Positions 1-9,608 of a stretch of DNA of 64,000 nt are shown piece by piece (the stretch's first letter is position 1; each line of letters begins with the position of its first letter). The DNA is from Neurospora tetrasperma FGSC 2508 (Eukaryota; Ascomycota; Sordariomycetes; Sordariales; Sordariaceae), in assembly GCF_000213175.1 (NCBI RefSeq), contig NW_009799103.1, positions 3,623,921-3,687,920 of the forward strand, read 5' to 3'. The notes below the pieces were generated by a model. It was given only the letters and a program-made list of their open reading frames with translations, made no database searches and was not told where the DNA came from. The position numbers and the translations under genes were made by a program.

Positions 1-253
1 GATAGTTTGTCTGTTGTCTTTGTGTTGTGTTGGGACCGTTTGCAGTGGGATTCGTAGTCTGCTGAGCAGTCGGTGCTGGTCTGTATGTGGCTGTCGTCCC
101 AGTGTTGCCGCCGTTGTGATCCTGATTTCCTCCATTGTCTCCCTCCCAACCACCATCTGATGCTCCGTTTCGTGGATTCAACCTCGGATTCTGATTCCCG
201 TGACCTCCATGACCAAAGGGCCAGGTTCTTCCTTCATGGTTCTTTTCTCCCAT
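1..253 (-). CDS. Possible start of a Gly/Asn/Gln/Thr-rich protein, running off the left edge
   Basis: I do not recognise this protein. From an ATG at 253-251 the minus strand stays open for 84 codons to the window edge. The translation is strongly biased: Gly/His/Asn-rich (WPFGHGGHGNQN), then Asp/Gly/Asn-rich, then Thr/Gln/Pro/Asn-rich near the edge. Such bias is commoner in disordered fungal proteins than in chance frames. The frame is also open a little upstream of the ATG, so this may be an internal exon instead, with an acceptor near 303-306. There is no signal peptide or known motif. The strand and start are plausible but not proven. Confidence 0.33.
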   Translation of the reverse strand, partial: MGEKNHEGRTWPFGHGGHGNQNPRLNPRNGASDGGWEGDNGGNQDHNGGNTGTTATYRPAPTAQQTTNPTANGPNTTQRQQTNY

Positions 254-2623
254 TTGCCTTTTAGCCGGCGTTGATTCGATATACGTGTGTTGGTGAAGTA
301 TGTCTTATTTCCCGGCCATCCGTGTCGATTCGTCTTTGTCAAAGTTGCCGAGTTCAAATGACGTCGTCCAAACAATCGAATATTCCAAGTCGATAACACA
401 GCGTCTTTGTGTAATATGAAGGAGAGAAAAAGACAAAAGGTTAAATGGGAGGGATAGAAGCTTCTTAGAGAAGCCAGGGGAGCAAACAACATTTGAAGGC
501 AGCAAGGGTAGGAGGAGTACGACATGAGTGTTCGGCGAAAGAAGAAAGGAAAGAAGTTTGATGGACCGGGGCCGGGGTCGGGGATGCTCCCTTGGTGTCC
601 CCTTCATCCTGGTGGGAAGCCATTACATCGTCAGGTTTGGCGCATGTTTGTTCCGGATGGTGGAAATGGACAAGATCTGCCCTGCTGCCGTCTACGGAAG
701 GATGGGAATAGGAAAGGTGAGGTGACACTCTGGGTGGTGACAGTAGCCGGCCTCTCTCTAGGCATGCTTTTGGCACCTGCCTGCCGGACTGTTTATCCCT
801 AGCACACTAGTTCCTGCAAGGTACTGGACAGGGACCTGGCACAGGCTGCCAACTGACACCTGCCCCTGCACAAGCTGCGGGGAAGGGACCCGACCCCTGT
901 GCGACCCCAAAAAAAAGTCCGATGGTTATTTCGTTTCAAGCCCTGTGGTTGACGTGTTGGTCTCTGCTTTTCCGTCTAACAAATGATCCGGACTTGTCTT
1001 CCGATATCAAGGGAAATCTCTTTTGTTCTTTTCTTTCGACTTGTTCTTCGGTATCCTCCGTCATCTCATCATTGTAAGCCCCAAATACACTACTTCCATA
1101 GTTCCTTCAGGTTGCCTTCCTCAGCCGTTGGATTGTAGTATGGCCGGCTCTATCCACTGCAGATCTTCATATTTTTTCCCGTCTCTGTGCCGCTCATTCT
1201 GTTGGCAGGAGGTAATCACTATCCGTTAGGTTACACGACTGCAACGCAGAAGGGAAAGTGGAATGCAGAATTGGATGCTGTCGTCAGCTTACGGCAATCG
1301 GCAGGAACTACAAAGACCACCATCATGGGGGGCATTGGCGCTAACCAAACCTTCAGTGGGGTCCATCCGCAAAAGTTAGTGTAATGTAGTGTACCTACTA
1401 TGTTACACTAAAGGGGCCGATTTTAGCGCATCTCACCCGGAATGCTGCTAAGAATATGGAAGGTAAGGAAGATACTTGTTCAGCGGTGATCATGATCGCC
1501 AGCGCCAAACCCTATGTGGTTCGATATGCCGGGAGATAAAAAGACGGTTGAGGCTTACGAAATGCAGGTGCCATCACTTTGAGACATTGCCCTTTTTATA
1601 TGTTTTTTCGGGGTTGAAGCCGAATCGCGAGACTTCATTTTCATACTCTTACAGTGTCTAAAGTCAATCTCTTGACACAAGGCGGCACCCTGCTCTGTTA
1701 AGGTAGTAGTGTTCCCTTGTACACTGAAAGGGGCTTCGCTGCGCCCCTGCCTGCCGACCAGGGCCAAAATCCCACATGTTGTTAGCACATGACTTGATGT
1801 TGCTTTATCACTCCATTTCTATATCTACAACACTCATTTGATCCCTGGGAAATAACGTAGGATTGATGTAGATCCGTTCTTCGACCTGTTTTCCAGAATG
1901 ATTTGAACCGAACCGAGGCCTGGGAGTGCCTCTGTACCCGATCGATGCGGATGATGCCGGTATCTACAAAACATACGACACCAACACAGAGGTAGTACTT
2001 AATCTCCCCCGGATCCCCAATCTCGTTTACCACATCTCGACAACGCAGAACTCCAGTCACGGGATTCCAGTTGTGGAAGTCGGAAGCTCTGATGTCTGGC
2101 CAACCGTTCATGAAGGTAAGATCATTGGATTACAATGCTTAGTTGGTTTGGTTCTGGAGCGGAAAGGATGGGGAAGCCCTGAATTTGGCCATACCTTCTC
2201 TCGCTACCTATCACTGGCCTATTTCCTTCACGCTAGATGGCTTCCTTCTCTGACTGATGATAGCCTCTTTCCTGTAACGGGGGTTGCCTTCCATAGCAAT
2301 GGGCCTTCCTGCCTGTAGGTCGTCCAACTTTCATGCGGCCACCACACCACACCCGCCGGCTCCCCGGCAGCTGGAGATGTGTAGAAGCCAAAGAAGGCAG
2401 CATCCAATGAAGCATGCATGTTCTTGATGCCAAATAGAGGAATTTGATGCAAAATACTTGGAAATGTTGGTCCTGCCACTTTGAGTTGACTTTCGGACTT
2501 TCCCCAACGCCGGTCCGGGGTATTTGAACATCAACAGAACGGCCAAAACCTGCACACAATGTTCTCCTGCTTTGCTCATCCAACTCATTTCATGGCAATC
2601 AATTTTTTGATCGTTTGAAAGCC
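254..2623. other. Mostly non-coding stretch with one exon-like patch
   Basis: No complete gene is visible. Most open frames here start at GTG or TTG and have unremarkable composition. The exception is about 1911-2115 on the plus strand, which reads like coding sequence (see findings) and ends at a good GTAAG donor at 2116. A weaker exon-like piece lies at about 1207-1380 (+). They could belong to an uncharacterised multi-exon gene or to a relic. No start codon or complete frame joins them. Confidence 0.3.
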
Positions 2624-4147
2624 ATGCCACACGCATCCAACATGGGCAAAAGTCCCAACGACCCCCGGTACCCCAACGGGTGGCATATGAACGACAGGAT
2701 GCCCCATCATGACTCGTTTGAGCAGCTGTGGGAGACCAAGTGGAAAGATCCGGTACGGTCATGTCTTCGATATTCTATTTTACCTACACACGTTTGGTAA
2801 GGTATCTACTGCGTGGTAAATTGCTGATGCGGTACCTAAAAAGTGCTCCAAGGGCATCTACCCCTTCATGTTCGGCTCCCTCGAAGACTTCCAGCCCATT
2901 GTCGAGCACATCATTGCCAAAGGCCTCAAAGAGCCCTACAACTGGGACGAATACGCCAGTTGTTTCTTCGGAACCGCTGAGAAGCTCGGCCAGACAGCAG
3001 CGGTTGCTCTGCAAGAAGGAGACACGGACAAAGCTCGTGATTATTACCTGTTAGTAGTCCCTCTTCCTCTACCTGTATCATCCCAGGGTCGAGCAAGACC
3101 CAACGAAGAACATATAGTGACATGATAGAACACCCTAGCCGCGCCTCAGCAGTCTACCGCATCGCTCGCTTCCCCGCCCCTCGCTCCCCTCTCCAGCACC
3201 AAGCCTGGAAAAAGGGTAAAGAAATGTTCTACGCCGGCGCCAACCTAATGGAACATCCCATCCACGAAGTCCTCATTCCGCACACGCACGCCTTGGCAAA
3301 CTCCAGCGAACAAAAGTCCTTCATCCCCGTTAACTTACTCATCCCCCCTTCTTCTTCCTCCCTTTCTTCTTCCTCCTCTTCCTCTTCCTCTTCTTCCTCC
3401 CCTTCTTCCTCTGGCTACCCCCTAGTCATCATAATGACAGGCCTAGACGGCTACCGCACCGAGCTGGCCGTCTGGCAACGTGGATTCCTTGATAAAGGGG
3501 TCGCCACGCTCGTCGTCGAAATCCCTGGGACGGGAGACTCGCCTGCTTTGGCTAGTGATCCACAGAGCGCTGATAGACAGTGGTCATCTGTGCTCGACTA
3601 TGTTGCGAAGGAGCATGTGCAGGAAATCGATAGCACCAAAATCGTGGTCTGGGGATTTTCCACTGGGGGATACTACGCCTTGCGCGCGGCGCATACACAC
3701 CATGATCGACTGCTGGGGAGCATCAGTCTGGGAGGCGGGTGTCATCACATGTTTGATGAAGCGTGGTTGGAGAAAGTGAATAATTTGGAGTATCCCTTTG
3801 ATTTGGCGGATACGTTGGCGTATAAATTTGGGTATGGCAGTGATGGAGTGGAAAGGTTCAAAAAGGAAGGACAATTGAAATTCTCGCTTTTGCTGGATGG
3901 CACGCTTATGGGGAAGTGCTGTAGGTGTTTGGTGGTGAATGGCGAGTGGGATCGCATCTTCCCCGTGGAGGATCTGGCGCTGGCGCTGAAGTGGGGGAGG
4001 CCCAAGGAGGCGAGGATCGTGAGGGAGAAGTGGCATATGGGCGAGCCGGAGAGTTTTGTGGTTATTCTCAGGTGGATTCATGAGTTGTTGGGGCTGGATT
4101 GGGATTATATGCATCATTTGAAGTTGTTGGGGGGTAAGGCGAAGTGA
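2624..4147 (+). CDS. Alpha/beta hydrolase, Ayg1/DUF1100 (FrsA-like) family; three exons
   Basis: Exons are 2624-2752, 2844-3049 and 3139-4147; introns of 91 and 89 nt use GTACGG and GTTAGT donors, and the spliced product is 447 aa. The first two exons give a helical cap region containing DYYLRASAVYRIARFP across the second junction, typical of Ayg1-like hydrolases. The nucleophile elbow is GFSTGG with Ser about 286; the acid is probably Asp about 383 (GEWDRIFP) and the base His about 411 (KWHMGE). In this family Ayg1 of Aspergillus fumigatus shortens a heptaketide naphthopyrone to tetrahydroxynaphthalene for DHN melanin; whether this protein does so is inference. No signal peptide is seen, so it is probably cytosolic. 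A TCC/TCT-encoded poly-serine insert (3352-3413) interrupts the domain just before the first core strand. No polyketide synthase lies in the window. Confidence 0.87.
3352..3413 (+). repeat. Poly-serine TCC/TCT tract inside the hydrolase gene
   Basis: A nearly pure pyrimidine run encodes about 20 serines with a few other residues. It lies between the cap-like N-terminal part and the strand before the oxyanion region, so it is probably a surface loop. Such runs change length easily and could differ between strains. Confidence 0.85.
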
Positions 4148-4754
4148 GTACCTGACTGGAAGGACTCGAACAGAGTTAGAGGTATTCATTTGGAATGGAG
4201 GTTGCAGGGTCAAAGATGTTGAACTATCACGTTTGTTTTCGGTAAATCCATGAGCATCGAAATAGAATGGAATATAATACAGGACTGGCAAGAGATTTCA
4301 CACATGTTGCATTAGTGGTGACTTCCTCTCGGCATCTGTAGAGGTATGCTGAACCAAGCTACCCCTATGGCAAACCCTTCCTCCAAACTAATCTGAGTTT
4401 CTCAAATTCTGCGGTACGTGCTCCTTGACGCCCGCTTTCGAATAACTCGAGTCTTTGTCGCTTTGACATTGTGTTACCAACTTGTACACTCCTGGCTCCT
4501 TGAAAGCGACGTGTCTTGAAGAAGCAATAAGAAGCAAGATATTGAGGTTTCCTCAGAACTGTGAGAGCATCCATCTAACTGACCCCTGAGTTTGGCCAAC
4601 TTTGTACTGACCGGGACTTTGTAGAGGCAAGCGCAAGTACACTTCAATCCACACACACATAACAGTTTTTATGTGCTTCAGTTACCATCGTGGTATACAG
4701 TCCCCTCCAGCCATCAAATCGTATTTTTTGCAAACCCACAAACATCGATGCAGT
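4148..4754. other. Convergent 3' flanks
   Basis: This 607-bp gap separates two genes whose 3' ends face each other, so it should hold both 3' UTRs and polyadenylation sites. The open frames in it have ordinary composition and no motif. I see no further gene. Confidence 0.5.
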
Positions 4755-5876
4755 TCACAGTTCACTCCTCTTTGGCCTCGCCGCATTAAAAAGCAGCATA
4801 CAACCCTCCACATGCGTCTCCACCACCTCGAAATTCTCCCTCAGTCCCTTCTCGAACCCCTCCCTCTCATCCGCCCAGTTGCCAAACACTCCCGTCGCAT
4901 TGTACCACTTCATGACCGTCCACGTCATGCCCCTCTTCAAAATAGAAGGTTTCTTACTACTTGTACGTCCCACGCCCTTCCTCACCACTCCCGATCCCGA
5001 TCCCGTGCCGGACGAACTCGGACGAGACGGATTTGCAATGTACTTCCGTCCCAGAATCGTGCAACCAACCAGGACACCATCATCCGCTAGACACGCGGCG
5101 GCAAGTTTGAAGGCGCGGTTTTTGATTTCTTGTCCCCCTTGCGCCTCGGGAGCAGCGGGAAGACAGTGAAGCAAATTGAACATGCTGACCGACTTGAACT
5201 GTTTCGAGATTCTGGAAAGCTTACTACCTTTGGGCAGGAGGACGAGTGACTCATCCAACATGTCGGCTTGGATGGTGGTTACGTTGACAGTTTGACTAGT
5301 AGATGCCACGTTTGCTCCATGTCCATGTCCCGATTGCTTGCCGCTGCCGCTGCCGAGGACGTTGCCGTGGCCACCTGCTGCTCTCGCCTCCTTGTTAACA
5401 ACCCCCATGACCCTCCCCTTTGCTTTTTCGAGCGCCACTGCATTCAGATCCATCAAGGTAATCTCGATCTTGGGCTGGACCAGTTTACTATCCTGGTCCC
5501 TCTCCAGTGGCATGAGATCCTCGTCCTTAGCAAGTCTCTCGGCCAAAGCGTCACCGACAAAAAAACCCGTGCCAACGCCAACGTCGAGGTGTTTCTCGGC
5601 ACGAAAGTTCTGCCGGAACAGGGGAATGAGGATGGTTTTCGAGGGACAACGCCAGAGATGGGTCATGCTGAATCCAAGGACATATTTGTCGTACGCGGTC
5701 AGCATGAGGGGCTTGCCGTAGATGCTGGCGCCCGACTTGGTGTTGATCTGGGGAACAGAGATGAGAGCGGTGCTGTTTTTGGGAGTGGTTGTTGTTGTCG
5801 CCGTGGGGCGAGGAGGTAGTGTTTTGGAAGAGTTGGCGGCTTCTGTGCCGCTGGTGTTTCCAGCTGGCGAGACCAT
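4755..5876 (-). CDS. Class I SAM-dependent methyltransferase, intronless
   Basis: A single exon encodes 373 aa. The frame is open upstream to about 6050 but only from GTG, so the ATG at 5876-5874, in an aagATGg context, is chosen. The first 50 residues are a disordered Ser/Thr/Pro-rich leader. The Rossmann methyltransferase core follows, with motif I HLDVGVGTGFFV at about 96-107, an acidic motif II (ITLMDLNAVAL) and a later LLHCLP segment. A low-complexity Gly/Ser/Pro insert interrupts the C-terminal half before FGNWADERE. The fold supports methyl transfer from S-adenosylmethionine, but the acceptor cannot be read from sequence; small-molecule and natural-product methyltransferases of this shape are common in fungi. 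No targeting signal is seen. It converges on the Ayg1-like hydrolase; a shared pathway is only a possibility. Confidence 0.85.
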   Translation of the reverse strand: MVSPAGNTSGTEAANSSKTLPPRPTATTTTTPKNSTALISVPQINTKSGASIYGKPLMLTAYDKYVLGFSMTHLWRCPSKTILIPLFRQNFRAEKHLDVGVGTGFFVGDALAERLAKDEDLMPLERDQDSKLVQPKIEITLMDLNAVALEKAKGRVMGVVNKEARAAGGHGNVLGSGSGKQSGHGHGANVASTSQTVNVTTIQADMLDESLVLLPKGSKLSRISKQFKSVSMFNLLHCLPAAPEAQGGQEIKNRAFKLAAACLADDGVLVGCTILGRKYIANPSRPSSSGTGSGSGVVRKGVGRTSSKKPSILKRGMTWTVMKWYNATGVFGNWADEREGFEKGLRENFEVVETHVEGCMLLFNAARPKRSEL

Positions 5877-8131
5877 CTTGAGAGACTGCCTGGTGGTGTA
5901 GATCCTTGACGAACTGTCTGTGTTTGGTTTAATGGCTTGATGAGTGAGACGGAGTTGAAGGTTTGTCAACTTCCGCCGGTTGTCGAAGCTGTCACGGCTT
6001 GCTGAAGATAAAAGAGGACGTTTTTGTGCGGTTGAAAGATGGCATACCACGCAGACGATGACTGAGAAAAAAGCGAGGCGAAGAGGCTAATTCAGAAATG
6101 CGTAGACTATATATAGATCGCCGCAGATTCGGTTGATGCAATCTCGAGACTTGTACCTATGTCTGGCGTGTATCCCAGTTTCTTACTGCCGAGAACCCTT
6201 CCGAGGGAATCTTGACAAGCACCACGAGTCTGTTTGTGCGCAAGCCGGTCCGCTCCTTGATCGGGTTTAAATCTCAACGTGTCGATAAGCGAATCTCGAC
6301 GGGTAACACGTCGAACAGGATAAAAGGACACGCGGAAATAGGGGAACTTGGCCTATGAACGGAGTTAGTGAGGTTGACGAGAAGTCAAACATGTACGCAT
6401 GCTCTATCGGCTCCGGGTTACCAACAAAGTTTCTCTAGGTCTCACCTCAGTATCGGCAAGAGGAAGTTGAATCAGACAAGAGTCGAAGTTTTTGGGTGGC
6501 GTCTGCTATCACTTCATCTTCTCGAGTTAGCCAGCTAAGTTATAGAGCAAGCAAAGACGTGAGCACAAACCAAACTAAGACGGCGGGAGGCAGATGTCTG
6601 GGTCTACCCAAGGTCTTCACCTCGAAAAAAAAATGGACACAACTGAGGTATACCTCGAAGACACTCGCGAAGACTGAGGCAGTATGATGTTCGTGGATAC
6701 GTTTGATTGAGAGGTGACAATGATGTGTGAAGGAGTAATCAACGCGGCGATGATATTGACAAGTGGGAGGGGGAGACGCGACCTTATTCAAATTCCCCTG
6801 AGCTAGAAACAATGTCTAGAACCAGTCATGAGGTACTCCCCCTCATGTTTGCTCGATATTCCCATCTCGGTCTAGCGCGCCGACTCAGGAATCGAGCCTT
6901 CCTTTCACCTTCGTGGCTGTAATCTCTCCCTTGCATTTCACTTCTCATAATCTCCACCGACCGCTTCTGCCCCTGTGGAGGTACCTACCTCTACCTTTAG
7001 ATAAGGTACGCCTCTATCTTGTCCAATCACGCCATGATGCGTATTAGATTACAATTGAAGAAAGAACAAACCTCTTGTAATCGAATGAAGTGAGGTAACC
7101 AGCAGAGGCCTGAGGGAGTCAAAGAACCTAGAATACCGACATTGCTGAGGTTGAAAGCTTGGAGGGCGAGTTCTCATACCACACCAGGCAGGTTGGCGAG
7201 ATTGTTCCTTTTGCTTCCTAAAATTCTTCAAGGTTTCATGACCCATTTCAAGGACAAAGTCCATCATGATTCCTCCCCGGAACCGATGCTGTATAAATTA
7301 CGATCTTGTCGCACCTTCCTCCAGTAGAGGTAACTTGGGCCAACTAAACAAAAATCTGCACCACTCGTCCTCGTCACTCATGAAAGGAGAACTGGCAGGA
7401 ACTATAAAAGAGCATTTGGGGCGTGAAGTCTCAAGGGGGGCAGTCGGTGACGTAGGGAATGGTGTCAAAACTCCAAAATTGAGGGTAAATTTCAATGACT
7501 GAATATCACGAGACTGCTTCCAGGTGATGTGAATCTTGAATTCTTCCTCTCTAGACACAATAATGAAACAAAAGCGTAGAAAATTCGAAGGAATCGCTGT
7601 GTTGGAATACCCGAGTGATGTGTCTGATGACCAGTGATCTCCACCTCTGTCTGCCCTTCCCTTTGTATCGCCGCACTGATGTCGTCGCTTTTCGCAGTCC
7701 CCAAGTTTACATAACGACGCAGCACCCGCGCTGCTCCAACATTGCTCAACCCATTACCCGCTGACAGTAATCTTGACAACAACGCACGCCAGACAGATAT
7801 TTTATCTTATCCCAAACCGACCGCCATCCACCTCAAAGTCCATCCACCCCTGGCCATATGCCACAAAGGCCCACCGCTATTCTCAAAACACCCAACCATG
7901 TACACGAAAAGGCCCCTGTACCCAGACACCACGCTTAGTCTCGTAGACGCCACCCCATACGATCTGATTTTCAAGTGTTGACAACCCCTTCACAACGCTT
8001 GAGACTTGTTCTCTTCAAACTAAGTGGTCTCACGACACACATGGAGCTTTAAGAACAAGCCCCAAGCGTTGCAAAGGGGTTGTCCATCCGGGACTCGGGA
8101 GTGCAGCAGGGCAAGCAGCCTGGCCCACCGC
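5877..8131. other. Long intergenic stretch, no gene seen
   Basis: This 2.25-kb region holds the 5' flank of the methyltransferase and the 3' flank of the mini-exon gene. I read both strands and found only short frames, mostly starting at GTG/TTG, without motifs. No tRNA or strong repeat was seen. A small gene with several introns could be missed. Confidence 0.4.
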
Positions 8132-9211
8132 TTACGGCTGGTAAGGCGCAGGCGCAGGCGCCGCGTAGGGATCCGGGTAGTGGTGAGGAGGCGGGAAGTA
8201 CTCCTCCTGGGGCGGCGGGTGGTAGTACTCCTCTTGAGGAGGCGGGTAGTAGTACTCCCCATGATGAGGAGCCGCGTCAGGAGCCACGGGGGGAGCCGGG
8301 TAGTGAGGCTGCGGGGCAGGCGGAGGCGGGACGTCCGGCGCAGGTGGAGGAGGGCGAGCCGTGAGCGAGATCTGGGCACCCCGGCCCCATTTGTGGACGG
8401 CCAGGGCGACCGTCATCCTCGCCAGGGTCTGGTCGCCGTGGGCCTTGACATGGTGGTCGGCGATCCAGGTTGGGCCGTCGGCTGCCTGCATCGGGCCGGC
8501 GCTGACCCAGAACAAGCACGAGGGACCCATCTGCCTGACGGCCAGGGTGATGAGCGGGCGGATGATGTCCGCTTCGCCTTCGGCAGTGATGGACTGGTTG
8601 AATGTGGCAGCGTCTATGGTAGAAAGACCTGAGTTAGTTGTTCTGCTCCGGGAATGACGTTGAGGAGATAGCTCATGTGTGTGGGTTGCTTACCGTAGTC
8701 GTTCTCGGGAACGGGGCGAGCTTCAGCTTTGGAGACAAGTTTAGTTAGTTCTCATTCACTGTGGGTGAGAAGGATGAATCGTTTATTGCTTACCAAGAAC
8801 GCGGTTTCCAAAGTCGACTTGACCCCAGCCCTCAACGTGGCGGATGTCAGCTGTGGAGGCAAGCTAAGTTAGCTCTTCTTCTCGATGATTGAGGAAGATG
8901 GATCTTCCACGACTTACCCGGAGCAGCAGGAGCGCGGTTCTCGTGGTCTACGAGACCCCGGTTCTCAACGTGATGACCGGCAGCTGTGGAAGAAAGATGA
9001 GTCAGAGGTAGTTCTTGTTGTCGTTGAGTGAGATGGATGGATTCCTCAGGTACTTACCAAGGGGAGAAGCGCGGTCCTCCACGCCCGCGGGGTTCGCAAC
9101 GCGACCACGATTGCGCCTGCGGTCACGAAGGCGGTTGTGGTTGCGGTTGTGGTGGTGGTGGTGGTGGTGGTGGTTGTGGTGGTGGTGGTTGTTGTTGTTG
9201 TTGGCGTTCAT
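8132..9211 (-). CDS. Unrecognised protein with poly-Asn/His N-terminus, tandem phase-1 mini-exons and Pro/Tyr-rich tail
   Basis: The five-exon model is 9211-9058, 8983-8918, 8850-8794, 8726-8694 and 8613-8132; it has 74, 67, 67 and 80 nt introns, all phase 1, and gives 263 aa. Exon 1 begins with Asn and His runs, then an Arg/Asn-rich stretch ending in an NRG-type motif. The three middle exons (66, 57 and 33 nt) all start CTG and all end just before a GTAAG donor. The first two carry similar peptides (HVENRG...NR and HVEGWG...NR); the third is shorter. Exon 5 encodes an uncharacterised domain of about 90 residues with two LAV segments and Trp residues, then Pro-rich repeats of the form YYPPPQEE and YHPPPQEE. 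There is no signal peptide or membrane span. An in-frame ATG at 9445 could add 78 residues, but its context is weaker. Function unknown. Confidence 0.72.
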
Positions 9212-9608
9212 ATTGGTACTGCTGTGTTCTTTTGGAGATAGAGGTATGTGTTGCAGAGCAAAGTACGAGACGACTGCAGTTGTTGCTGAGGAAATAAGGC
9301 GGTCGATTGAGAGAAGAAATTTCTGAGTCAAGGACAAGAGGAAATCTGAGGACCGTTTTATGAACCAACGGGAGATTGTTGGGGGCACGGACCGAGAAAG
9401 GACCTCGAAGGCAACAGTACAGGTACCAGGAGAACAGAAATCCATGAAGTTGGAAGGAGCGGAAATACAGGTAGGGAGGAGGCAGAGTGACGTTTTCTCC
9501 CATTTCTGCCTGGCGCGGCCTGGTTTGGCTGCCCCGTATTCGTAACAGACTTCATCCTTTCTCTCTCTCCTCCACTCCAACCGGGTGTCAGTTTAGGTCG
9601 AGGTAGCC
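9212..9608. other. Promoter/5' leader of the mini-exon gene
   Basis: The gap lies between two genes transcribed in the same direction. The frame of the downstream gene stays open through most of it, including an ATG at 9445, so it could be 5' UTR or an N-terminal extension. A pyrimidine-rich plus-strand run lies at about 9554-9580. Nothing else is seen. Confidence 0.45.

Noticed and set aside
3584-4291. 235-codon minus-strand open frame
   Set aside because: Antisense to the catalytic part of the alpha/beta hydrolase; no domain.
9123-9211. GGT/GTG-rich run as a possible telomere-like or G-quadruplex array
   Set aside because: It is the reverse complement of Asn/His codons in exon 1 of the mini-exon gene, with no telomeric TTAGGG motif.
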